NCBI GenBank assembly: GCA_964527565.1
Contig: CAZGOY010000022.1
Coordinates: forward strand, 1 to 54,953
Direction of reading: 5' to 3'
From: JAGXQV01 sp964527565
GTDB taxonomy: Bacteria > Pseudomonadota > Gammaproteobacteria > Burkholderiales > Sulfuricellaceae
Length of the DNA stretch: 54,953 nucleotides
In this document: positions 43,249 through 50,926 of the stretch, one piece after another
Numbering within the stretch: position 1 is the first letter of the stretch
Layout: each line of letters starts with the position of its first letter
Program-made: the position numbers and the translations under genes
Notes under the pieces: model-generated
Seen by the model: the letters and a program-made list of their open reading frames with translations, nothing else
Told to the model about the DNA's origin: nothing
Database searches by the model: none

Positions 43249-44013
43249 ATGAAACTCAGAACCCTTGGATGCAGCGGCGGTATCGGTCAAGGCTTGCGCA
43301 CCACCTCGTTCCTGCTCGACGACGACATCCTGATCGATGCCGGCACCGGCGTGGGCGACCTGACCGTTGAGGAAATGCGCGCCATCGACCACATTTTCCT
43401 GACCCACGTCCATCTCGACCATATCGCCTGCATTCCCTTCCTGGTCGATACCGTGGGCCTGTTGCGCGACAGGCCGCTGACCATCCATGCCCTGCCGGAA
43501 ACCCTGGATGCCCTGCAAAAACACGTTTTCAACTGGGTGATCTGGCCGGATTTCCGCCAGATACCCGACGGCGACAATCCGGTGATGGTTTATAGCCCGC
43601 TGGCCGTCGGGCAGACCGTGGAACTGGGTGGTCGCAAAATCACGGTTCTGCCTGCCGATCATACCGTGCCTGCCGTCGGCTACCATCTCGACAGCGGGCG
43701 CGGCAGCCTGGTATTCACCGGCGACACCACTACCTGCGATTCCCTGTGGGAAGCCGTGAACCGCATTGGCAACCTGCGCACCCTGATTATCGAGACGGCT
43801 TTTTCCAACCCCGACCTGGACCTGGCGGTGCTGTCCAAGCACTTGTGCCCCGCCCTGCTGGCCGAGGAACTGGCGAAGCTGCGCCAGCCCGCCGAAATTT
43901 TCATCTCGCATCTGAAGCCGGCGGAAATCCGCGTCACCATGCGGGAAATCCACGAGTGCGCGGCTGCCTACAACCCGCAGATGCTGCAAAACAACCAGAC
44001 CTTCGAATTCTAG
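43249..44013 (+). CDS. Metallo-beta-lactamase-fold cyclic-nucleotide phosphodiesterase (class II-like)
   Basis: The 254-residue protein has the zinc motif HVHLDHIACIPFLVD, close to the signature of class II cAMP phosphodiesterases (HxHLDHIxGL), then FTGDTTTCD and a final SHLKP. The N-terminus (LRTLGCSGGIGQGLRTTSFL) also fits. It should break down the cyclic nucleotide made by the cyclase 10 bases upstream. The position of Gly in the signature is Cys. A different metallo-hydrolase role cannot be excluded. Confidence 0.87.
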   Translation: MKLRTLGCSGGIGQGLRTTSFLLDDDILIDAGTGVGDLTVEEMRAIDHIFLTHVHLDHIACIPFLVDTVGLLRDRPLTIHALPETLDALQKHVFNWVIWPDFRQIPDGDNPVMVYSPLAVGQTVELGGRKITVLPADHTVPAVGYHLDSGRGSLVFTGDTTTCDSLWEAVNRIGNLRTLIIETAFSNPDLDLAVLSKHLCPALLAEELAKLRQPAEIFISHLKPAEIRVTMREIHECAAAYNPQMLQNNQTFEF

Positions 44014-44021
44014 GCTAGACC

Positions 44022-46382
44022 ATGACATCCAACACCGCTCCCGACAATGCCGTTTCCGACCTGGGCAACCGCCTGGCTTTCACCAAGAAGCTGCAAGCCG
44101 TCACCAACAAGATCCACGCTACGCGCAACATCGACGAAATCATGCTGGAACTTTCCAGCGAGATTTGCGCGCTATTCGAGGCCGATCGCCTGACCGTCTA
44201 TACCGTTGGTGAAGACGGCAAGACCATCGTCTCGAAAGTCAAAACGGGGTTGGGTTCGTTCAAGGACATCCGCCTGCCGGTTTCGCCGCAGAGCATCGCC
44301 GGTTATGTGGCGTTCCACAAGCGCGTGGTGAACATCGCCGATGTCTATGACGACGAGGAACTGAAACGCTTCGCGCCGGAAATCCGCTTTCTCAAGGAAG
44401 TCGACCAGAAGACCGGCTACCGTACCAAGCAGATGCTGGTAGCACCAATTCTCAACGAAGACAGCGACTTGCTCGGCGTGGTGCAAATCATCAACTCGCT
44501 GGCGGGGCTGCCTTTCCCCACGGTGGCGGTGGAAGGGGTGGGCGAGCTGTGCAAGACGCTGGCCATCGCTTTTGAACAGCGCAGCCGTCCGCAGCCCGGC
44601 ATCCGCACCAAGTTCGACACCCTGATTCACGACGGCCTGGTTTCCACCGCCGAGCTGGAACTGGCGGCGCGCTCGGCACGCAAGAAAGGCAAGAGCGTCG
44701 ACGACATCCTGATTGAGGAATTCCAGATCAAGCCTGAAGCCATGGGGCAGTCGCTGGCGGCGTTCTATCAGGTGCCTTACGAGCCCTTCAAAGGAGACCG
44801 CATCAAGCCGCTTGATTTGCTGAAGAACCTCAAGCGCGAATACGTGGAACAAAGCCAGTGGCTGCCGGTGGAGGAAAACGCGGAAGGACTGACCATTCTC
44901 ACCACTGACCCGGAAATGATCCGTTCATCGCGCATTGCCAACAATGTGTTCCCCAAGCACAAGCTGATCTACAAGGTGTGTACCAGCCGCGATTTTATCG
45001 CCACCCTCGACTTGTTCTTCGGCGTCCAGGTCGATGACACGTCCATCGGCGACATGCTTTCCACCATGGACGACGACAGCGGCGAGGACGCCGGGGCGAG
45101 CGATGAAATCAGCGCCGCCGCCGACAACGAACTGGTCAAGCTGGTCAACAAGATCATTATCGATGCCTACCAGCAGGGCGCTTCCGACATCCACATCGAA
45201 CCCGGCATCGGCAAGGACAAGGTGCAGGTGCGTTTCCGCCGCGACGGCTCGCTGGGTAACTACATCGAGATTCCGGCGAGCTATCGCAACGCCTTGGTGG
45301 CGCGTCTGAAAATCATGTGCGACCTGGATATTTCCGAAAAGCGCAAACCGCAGGACGGCAAGATCAAGTTCAAGAAATACGGCCCGCTCGACATTGAACT
45401 GCGCGTGGCCACCATTCCCACCGCCGGCAACGTCGAAGACATCGTGATGCGCATCCTCGCCGCCGGCGAGCCTATTCCGCTGGACAAACTGGGGCTGTCC
45501 AAGCGCAACTTCACCACCCTCAAGGAAGTGATCGACAAGCCCTACGGCCTGTTTTTCGTGTGCGGCCCGACCGGTTCCGGTAAAACCACCACCCTGCACT
45601 CGGTGCTGAAATACCTCAACACCAGCGAAACCAAGATCTGGACGGCGGAAGACCCGGTGGAAATCACGCAGAAGGGCCTGCGCCAGGTGCAGATGAACCC
45701 CAAGGCCGGGCTGACCTTCGCCGTGGCCATGCGCGCCTTTCTGCGCGCCGACCCGGACATCATCATGGTCGGCGAAATGCGCGACAAGGAAACCGTCTCC
45801 ACCGGCATCGAAGCCTCGCTCACCGGCCACCTGGTGCTGGCCACCCTGCACACCAACAGCGCGCCGGAATCGATCATCCGCCTGCTCGACATGGGCATGG
45901 ACCCCTTCAACTTCTCCGACGCCCTGCTCGGCATTCTGGCGCAGCGCCTGGCCAAGCGGCTGTGCGGCAAGTGCAAGAAGCCGCATGTCGCCGGCATGGA
46001 TGAAATCAAGCAGATGCTCACCGAGTATTGCTCGGAACTGGCCAACACCGAAAGCTGGAAGAAGGACCCCAAGCTGGCCTACGAGGGCATCTACAAGGAG
46101 TGGCGGCAATCCTTCGCCAACGAAAAGGGGGAATTCACGGTCTACGAGCCGGTCGGCTGCGAGACGTGCAACGGCTCGGGTTACAAGGGCCGCCTCGGCC
46201 TGCACGAACTGCTGGTGGGCAGCGACGCCGTCAAGAAAAACATCCAGGAGCACGCGCGCGTCGCCGAAATGTTCGCCACCGCCCTGGAAGACGGTATGCG
46301 CACCCTCAAGCAGGACGGTATCGAAAAGGTGTTGCAGGGCATCACCGACATGAAGCAGATCCGCTCGGTGTGCATCAAGTAG
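44022..46382 (+). CDS. GAF–MshEN–PilB/GspE-type assembly ATPase
   Basis: The 786-residue protein joins an N-terminal GAF domain (about 12–185; ALFEADRLTVYTVGEDGKT) to a MshEN-like/GspE N-domain (about 205–345) and a secretion ATPase (about 370–780). The ATPase has Walker A GPTGSGKTTTL (near 516), the Asp box, Walker B LRADPDIIMVGEMRDKE, His box TGHLVLATLHTN and a tetracysteine zinc site (CGKCKKPH … CETCNGSGYKG). PilB/GspE proteins drive type IV pilus or type II secretion assembly; MshEN domains often bind c-di-GMP, while GAF domains can bind cyclic nucleotides. It ends the operon and has no pilC or pilin next to it. Confidence 0.93.
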   Translation: MTSNTAPDNAVSDLGNRLAFTKKLQAVTNKIHATRNIDEIMLELSSEICALFEADRLTVYTVGEDGKTIVSKVKTGLGSFKDIRLPVSPQSIAGYVAFHKRVVNIADVYDDEELKRFAPEIRFLKEVDQKTGYRTKQMLVAPILNEDSDLLGVVQIINSLAGLPFPTVAVEGVGELCKTLAIAFEQRSRPQPGIRTKFDTLIHDGLVSTAELELAARSARKKGKSVDDILIEEFQIKPEAMGQSLAAFYQVPYEPFKGDRIKPLDLLKNLKREYVEQSQWLPVEENAEGLTILTTDPEMIRSSRIANNVFPKHKLIYKVCTSRDFIATLDLFFGVQVDDTSIGDMLSTMDDDSGEDAGASDEISAAADNELVKLVNKIIIDAYQQGASDIHIEPGIGKDKVQVRFRRDGSLGNYIEIPASYRNALVARLKIMCDLDISEKRKPQDGKIKFKKYGPLDIELRVATIPTAGNVEDIVMRILAAGEPIPLDKLGLSKRNFTTLKEVIDKPYGLFFVCGPTGSGKTTTLHSVLKYLNTSETKIWTAEDPVEITQKGLRQVQMNPKAGLTFAVAMRAFLRADPDIIMVGEMRDKETVSTGIEASLTGHLVLATLHTNSAPESIIRLLDMGMDPFNFSDALLGILAQRLAKRLCGKCKKPHVAGMDEIKQMLTEYCSELANTESWKKDPKLAYEGIYKEWRQSFANEKGEFTVYEPVGCETCNGSGYKGRLGLHELLVGSDAVKKNIQEHARVAEMFATALEDGMRTLKQDGIEKVLQGITDMKQIRSVCIK

Positions 46383-46389
46383 GCGGGAG

Positions 46390-46773
46390 TTATTGGGGGG
46401 GGAGCGGAGAGGAAGCAGGTTGTGCCGTGACCACCAGGGGGCAGTCCAGCCTTTCCCAGGCGCTGCTGGAACCCGGCCAGTTTTCTGGGGAATCGATCAC
46501 CACGCAGGCTATGCACTCGTGGGTGTTGGCGTAGCGCACCACCTCGCGGGCGGAAAGCGTTTCATGCCGGGACAGGTGGTGGCGCACGCCATCGTCCGCC
46601 AGTTGTTGCAGCATGTTTTCCAGCGATGCGGGCGGGACTTCCCGGTCCGTTTGCAGAAGGATTTCCAGGCTGGCGCTCATGCGTTTCGCCAGGCCAACGG
46701 CAGCGGCAAGCAAGCGCGCATCCGGGCGCGCGCCGTGGACGGCCAGCAATATCTTGCGCGCGGAATGCGGCAC
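46390..46773 (-). CDS. Universal stress protein-like (UspA) protein
   Basis: The 127-residue protein has the Usp fold pattern: opening strand KILLAVHGARPDARLLAAAV, a helix with sound matches (GLAKRMSASLEILL), and the ending DCPLVVTA. The ATP-binding GxxGx9GS motif near the end is not clear, so it may not bind ATP. It is convergent with the PilB-like gene, seven bases apart. Confidence 0.7.
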   Translation of the reverse strand: MPHSARKILLAVHGARPDARLLAAAVGLAKRMSASLEILLQTDREVPPASLENMLQQLADDGVRHHLSRHETLSAREVVRYANTHECIACVVIDSPENWPGSSSAWERLDCPLVVTAQPASSPLPPQ

Positions 46774-46807
46774 GAATGCTCCGGCGAGTGACCCGTTTCC
46801 GCTTTCT

Positions 46808-46975
46808 TCAGGACTTGCGCGCGCGAATCACCAGTCCACGCTCGAAGCGGCACGCTCCGGTCTCCAGCGGAAACAGGGCAAACCAGGTTTTTTTCACTGT
46901 GCGGATCAAATGTGCCACGGTTATCTCCAAATAAAACATCAAGTTCGCCGCTTTACCCAGCAGGCTCCGTGCCAT
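46808..46975 (-). CDS. Small hypothetical protein with hydrophobic helix
   Basis: About 55 residues from ATG 46975 (GTG 46990 possible). It has a hydrophobic helix (LMFYLEITVAHLIRTV) and a basic end (GLVIRARKS). No good ribosome-binding site is visible and I recognise no family. It fills the gap before the Usp-like gene on the same strand, which is the main reason to keep it. Confidence 0.35.
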   Translation of the reverse strand: MARSLLGKAANLMFYLEITVAHLIRTVKKTWFALFPLETGACRFERGLVIRARKS

Positions 46976-47025
46976 ACTTGCGCTTGTCACATAACCATTT
47001 GTTTGTTAATAGGAAAAAGGCACAT

Positions 47026-47040
47026 TGGCGGCACCGTTGC
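47026..47040 (+). promoter_or_regulatory. Candidate sigma-54 promoter of the kinase–regulator operon
   Basis: TGGC (47026–47029), seven bases, then TTGC (47037–47040): exact GG-N10-GC spacing of -24/-12 promoters. It lies 138 bases before the kinase ATG. The operon encodes a sigma-54 activator, so autoregulation is possible. Confidence 0.5.
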
Positions 47041-47177
47041 CGGAGGTGAGGGTGTTGCGTAATGCAACCCAATGCGGTGTCGTGATGAAGATTATCTCTG
47101 TTTATGGCGCTTAAGCAGGATGTTACAAATTCATGGCGAATGCTTCACTTTGCAACAATTCGGCGTAAAATGGCGGC

Positions 47178-48689
47178 ATGGATTCCCTGCGCCAGAAAAT
47201 CACCTTTGGTTATTACCTGGTCGGCACCCTGGTGGTAGGCGTGGCCCTGTTCGCCTTCGTCGAGCTGCGCCTGATTGAACTGAAAATGCTGGCGGGCGCC
47301 AAGGTTTATGAGTTTTTCGATGCCACGCTGGAAATGCGCCGTTTTGAAAAGAATCTATTCCTGTATCACCAGGCCGCCGACTGGCACGAACATGATGCCT
47401 TCGCCGGACGAGCGCGCACCCTGCTGCGCGACAACGCCGGGGAATTCGCCTTGCTTGCCGCCCCGCAGCAGATTGCTTCCCTTACGGCGGAACTGGCGCG
47501 CTACGAGCAACTTATGGCCGAATACTGGCGGCGACAGGAAGGTGGCGGCGGCTCGGCGCAACTGGAGGCCGCCATCCGTGCATCCGGCAAGCACATCGTC
47601 ACGCTCGCCGGGGACATCGCCAATACCGAGCGGGCCGCCCTGCGCGGTGCGCTGGAACAGCACCGCATCAAGCTAGTGGCCTTCATCGCTGTGTTGATCG
47701 TGCTGGTCATCGTTGCCGGACAGGTGTTGTCGCGCATGGTGGCGCATCCCCTCAAGCAACTGGAAGAGCGCATGGGCGCGATAGCCGGGGGGAGCCGCGC
47801 CAAGCTCGACATCCGTTCCGGTGACCGCGAAATCGTCTCGCTGACCGAAGCCTTCAATCGCGTGATGCACGAGCTCGACCTGCGCCAGAAGCACCTGGTG
47901 CGCTCGGAAAAGCTGGCATCGCTGGGTACCCTGCTGTCCGGCGTGGCGCACGAGCTCAACAACCCGCTATCCAATATCTCCACCTCCTGCCAGATCCTGA
48001 TCGAGGAAGGCGCGGACGGCGATGCCCAATTCCAGCGCGAACTGCTTACCCAGATCGACGAGCAGACCCTACGTGCGCGCAACATCGTGCGCACCCTGCT
48101 GGATTTTGCCCGCGACCGCGAATTCAACAGTGAAGCCCTGCCTCTCGCCGCGCTGATCGAGGAGACCTTGCGCTTCGTCAAGGGGCAGGTTCCGGCGCGC
48201 GTCGCCATCCGCCGCGAAATTCCCGACGGGCTGACCCTCAACGCCGACAAGCAGCGCTTGCAACAGGTTTTTCTCAACCTGATAAAGAATGCCGTCGAAG
48301 CCCTGGAAGGCGCGGGGGAAATCGTTATCCGCGCCGCCCGGCGCCCGCCCGTGGGCGATCCGGCCCGTGCCCCGGAGCGTGCCACGGGCGAGTTCCTCCA
48401 GTTCGGTCATTGCGACAACGATGTCGAAACCGTAGAAATCGAAATTCAAGATAACGGCAGCGGCATCCCGCCCGAGGTGTTGCCGCGTATCTTCGACCCC
48501 TTTTACACCACCAAGGATGTCGGCGAAGGCTCGGGGCTGGGCTTGTTCATCGCCTTCGAAATCGTCGAGGAACACGGCGGCTGCATCGCGGTCTCCAGCG
48601 CGGAGGGCCGGGGCACGACCTTCGTGGTGCGGCTGCCGCTCAATCAAACCGCCGCTCAATCAAACCAGGAAAAAAACCATCATGGCTAA
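47178..48689 (+). CDS. Membrane sensor histidine kinase (HAMP–HisKA–HATPase)
   Basis: The 503-residue kinase has TM1 (about 11–30), a helical periplasmic sensor (about 31–160), TM2 (about 163–188), a HAMP domain (about 189–240), the phosphoacceptor His in SGVAHELNNPLSNI (near 257) and a HATPase_c domain (about 340–495; IQDNGSGIPPEVLPRIFDPF, GEGSGLGLFIAFE). This fits NtrB/ZraS-like kinases that pair with sigma-54 activators, and the regulator gene overlaps its 3' end by eight bases. The ligand is unknown. Confidence 0.93.
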   Translation: MDSLRQKITFGYYLVGTLVVGVALFAFVELRLIELKMLAGAKVYEFFDATLEMRRFEKNLFLYHQAADWHEHDAFAGRARTLLRDNAGEFALLAAPQQIASLTAELARYEQLMAEYWRRQEGGGGSAQLEAAIRASGKHIVTLAGDIANTERAALRGALEQHRIKLVAFIAVLIVLVIVAGQVLSRMVAHPLKQLEERMGAIAGGSRAKLDIRSGDREIVSLTEAFNRVMHELDLRQKHLVRSEKLASLGTLLSGVAHELNNPLSNISTSCQILIEEGADGDAQFQRELLTQIDEQTLRARNIVRTLLDFARDREFNSEALPLAALIEETLRFVKGQVPARVAIRREIPDGLTLNADKQRLQQVFLNLIKNAVEALEGAGEIVIRAARRPPVGDPARAPERATGEFLQFGHCDNDVETVEIEIQDNGSGIPPEVLPRIFDPFYTTKDVGEGSGLGLFIAFEIVEEHGGCIAVSSAEGRGTTFVVRLPLNQTAAQSNQEKNHHG

Positions 48690-50037
48690 TGGAAAACTGC
48701 TGATCGTCGACGACGAAAAAGTCGCGCTGAAAAATCTCGAACACGTGATGAAAAAGGAAGGCTACGAAGTCACCGCCACGCAAAGCGGCGCCAACGCCCT
48801 GGCCTTCCTGGAAAGCCAGACTTTCGACGTGGTGCTTACCGACCTGCGCATGGAAAAGGTGGACGGCATGCAAATCCTCAAAAAATGCCGCGAGAACCAC
48901 CCGGATACCGAAGTGGTGCTGATTACCGGCTACGCCACCCTGGAATCCGCCGTGGAAGCCATGAAACACGGGGCTTTCTACTACATCGCCAAGCCCTTCC
49001 GCCTCGACGAAGTGCGCAAGGTAGCGAGCGAAGCGCTGGAAAAAGTCCGTCTGCGCCGCGAAAACCGCGAACTACGCGCGCAGATCGACAGCTTTCAGGG
49101 CAAGGTTAAGATCATCACTCAGGATATCCACATGGAGCGCCTGCTGGAAACCGCGCGCCAGATCGCGCCAACCGATTGCAATGTGCTGGTCGCCGGCGAG
49201 TCCGGCACCGGCAAGGAGCTTTTCGCGCGTTACGTGCATTTCAACAGCGCCCGCGGTGACGGGCCTTTCCTTGCCGTCAACTGCGGCGCGTTCAACGAGG
49301 ACCTGCTGGCCAACGAACTTTTCGGCCACGTGCGCGGCGCCTTCACCGGCGCCCATGCCGACAAGAAGGGCTTGCTGGAGGCGGCCTGCGGCGGCACGCT
49401 GTTTCTCGACGAGGTCACCGAAATGCCGCTGTCCATGCAGGTCAAGCTGTTGCGCGTGATCCAGGAACGGGAAATCCTGCCGCTGGGCGGCACCGCGCCG
49501 GTGAAGGTGGACGTGCGCTTCATCGCCGCTACCAACCGCGAGATACAGGAAACCGTCAAGGCGGGCGATTTCCGCCAGGACCTGTATTTCCGCCTCAACG
49601 TCGTCAGCCTGCTGGTGCCGCCGCTCAACAAACGGCGCGAGGACATCCCGCTGCTGGCCTTCCATTTCCTGAAAAAGGCCGCCACGCTGATGAAAAAAGC
49701 GGTCACCGACATTGCACCGGAAACGCTGGACCTGCTGAAAGCCTACGATTTCCCCGGCAACGTGCGCGAACTGGAAAACATCATCGAGCGCGGCGTCGCC
49801 ATCACCAACGGCGAGACCATTCTCCCCGCGCACCTGCCGGACGACCTGCGCGAACTGACTATCCGTACCTTCCGCAAGAAGCAGGGGCGCATCCCTTCGC
49901 TGGAGGAACAGGAAAAGGATTACATCCAGTGGGTGTTGAGCGAAGCCAACGGCAACCAGACCCAGGCCGCACAGATCCTGGGGATAGACCGCGTGTCGCT
50001 ATGGCGGAAATTGAAGAAGTATCAGCTGGAAATGTAG
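48682..50037 (+). CDS. NtrC-family sigma-54-dependent response regulator
   Basis: The 451-residue protein has a receiver domain (about 5–120; phospho-Asp in VVLTDLRMEKVDGM), an AAA+ sigma-54 interaction domain (about 140–370; GESGTGKELFAR, the GAFTGA loop in RGAFTGAHADKKG, and GGTLFLDEV) and a Fis-like helix-turn-helix (about 415–450; GNQTQAAQILGIDRVSLWRK). The start is ATG 48682 (MANGKLLIVDDEK), with AGGAAAAAA upstream; the open frame reaches further back into the kinase gene. The GAFTGA motif is intact, so it should activate sigma-54 promoters. Confidence 0.95.
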   Translation: MANGKLLIVDDEKVALKNLEHVMKKEGYEVTATQSGANALAFLESQTFDVVLTDLRMEKVDGMQILKKCRENHPDTEVVLITGYATLESAVEAMKHGAFYYIAKPFRLDEVRKVASEALEKVRLRRENRELRAQIDSFQGKVKIITQDIHMERLLETARQIAPTDCNVLVAGESGTGKELFARYVHFNSARGDGPFLAVNCGAFNEDLLANELFGHVRGAFTGAHADKKGLLEAACGGTLFLDEVTEMPLSMQVKLLRVIQEREILPLGGTAPVKVDVRFIAATNREIQETVKAGDFRQDLYFRLNVVSLLVPPLNKRREDIPLLAFHFLKKAATLMKKAVTDIAPETLDLLKAYDFPGNVRELENIIERGVAITNGETILPAHLPDDLRELTIRTFRKKQGRIPSLEEQEKDYIQWVLSEANGNQTQAAQILGIDRVSLWRKLKKYQLEM

Positions 50038-50041
50038 GCAT

Positions 50042-50078
50042 GCAGGATGGGTAGAGGCGCAGCCGAAACCCATCCTGC
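50042..50078. repeat. Intergenic palindrome after the response regulator
   Basis: GCAGGATGGGT (50042–50052) and ACCCATCCTGC (50068–50078) are perfect 11-base arms around a 15-base loop, four bases after the regulator stop. Similar GGATGGGT/ACCCATCC hairpins are common dispersed repeats in proteobacteria and may end or protect transcripts. No T run follows. Confidence 0.75.
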
Positions 50079-50154
50079 GCGCTAGGATAGTGACTTTTCA
50101 CTGGCCAGGCCGGTGGCGTCTCGTCAAGTGGGTTCAATTTACGGAGTAGCATAT

Positions 50155-50691
50155 ATGGCCTCTTTGCAAGAGCAGTTTTTGAAAGCCGGTCTAGTCGACA
50201 AAAACAAAGTCAAACAGGCCAACCAGGACAAAAGCAAGCAGAAGAAGGTCGAGCGCCGGACAGGTACGCAAAGTGTCGATGAAGCGCGCCTGGCAGCACT
50301 CGAAACGCAACGCAAGAATGCCGAGCGGGCCCGCGAACTCAATGCCCAGCGCGATGCGGCCGCCACTCACAAGGCGGTCATGGCGCAAATTGCCCAGATG
50401 GTGCAGCAGAATCGCCAGAGCAAGGGCGCCGGCGACATCGCCTACAATTTCACACGCGGCACGAAGATCGAACGGGTGTATGTGTCGGCCGCCGTCCAGG
50501 CGCATTTAGTAGCCGGCCGCCTGGCGATCGTTTGCCAGGGCGGCACCACCGAATTGGTCCCCAGGATTATCGCCGACAAGATCGCCGAGCGCGATGCCTC
50601 GCTCGTCGTTCGAGTGAACAAGACCAGCACCGAGATCGATGCGGACGATCCCTATGCCGCCTACCAGATCCCCGACGACTTGATGTGGTAG
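50155..50691 (+). CDS. DUF2058 (YaiL-like) protein
   Basis: The 178-residue protein starts at ATG 50155 (MASLQEQFLKAGLVDKNKVK) behind CGGAG. It has a long charged coil (about 15–85; lysine/glutamate/arginine-rich, AERARELNAQRDAAATHKA), then the conserved DUF2058 core (IAYNFTRGTKIERVYVS, AIVCQGGTTELVP). Family function is unknown though it has been described as nucleoprotein- or polysome-associated in name only. Length is normal. Confidence 0.9.
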   Translation: MASLQEQFLKAGLVDKNKVKQANQDKSKQKKVERRTGTQSVDEARLAALETQRKNAERARELNAQRDAAATHKAVMAQIAQMVQQNRQSKGAGDIAYNFTRGTKIERVYVSAAVQAHLVAGRLAIVCQGGTTELVPRIIADKIAERDASLVVRVNKTSTEIDADDPYAAYQIPDDLMW

Positions 50692-50851
50692 CTCGGGTGG
50701 CCTGCCTCGCGCGGGGCCGCGCCGTCTAGCTTCGCTACTGCCGGCGTCTGCTTTTGGGGTAGCTTTGCGTTATGAGTGCTCCGTGCCATAAGCAGTCATT
50801 GAAAAAATATCATCAAAATGGCCGGTCAGTCTGCTCGGGGGGTATGCTTAA

Positions 50852-50867
50852 CGTCAATATTTTGACG
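50852..50867. promoter_or_regulatory. Palindrome upstream of the AT-rich ATPase gene
   Basis: CGTCAA and TTGACG flank TATT. It lies 60 bases before the ATPase ATG in a 235-base gap (50692–50926) that otherwise shows no gene, turning from GC-rich to AT-rich near 50790. Possible operator. Confidence 0.4.
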
Positions 50868-50926
50868 AACCGCTTATCACCGTATAAATGGCCCCCATAA
50901 ATAAAATCAGCCCCCTTTAGCGAACC

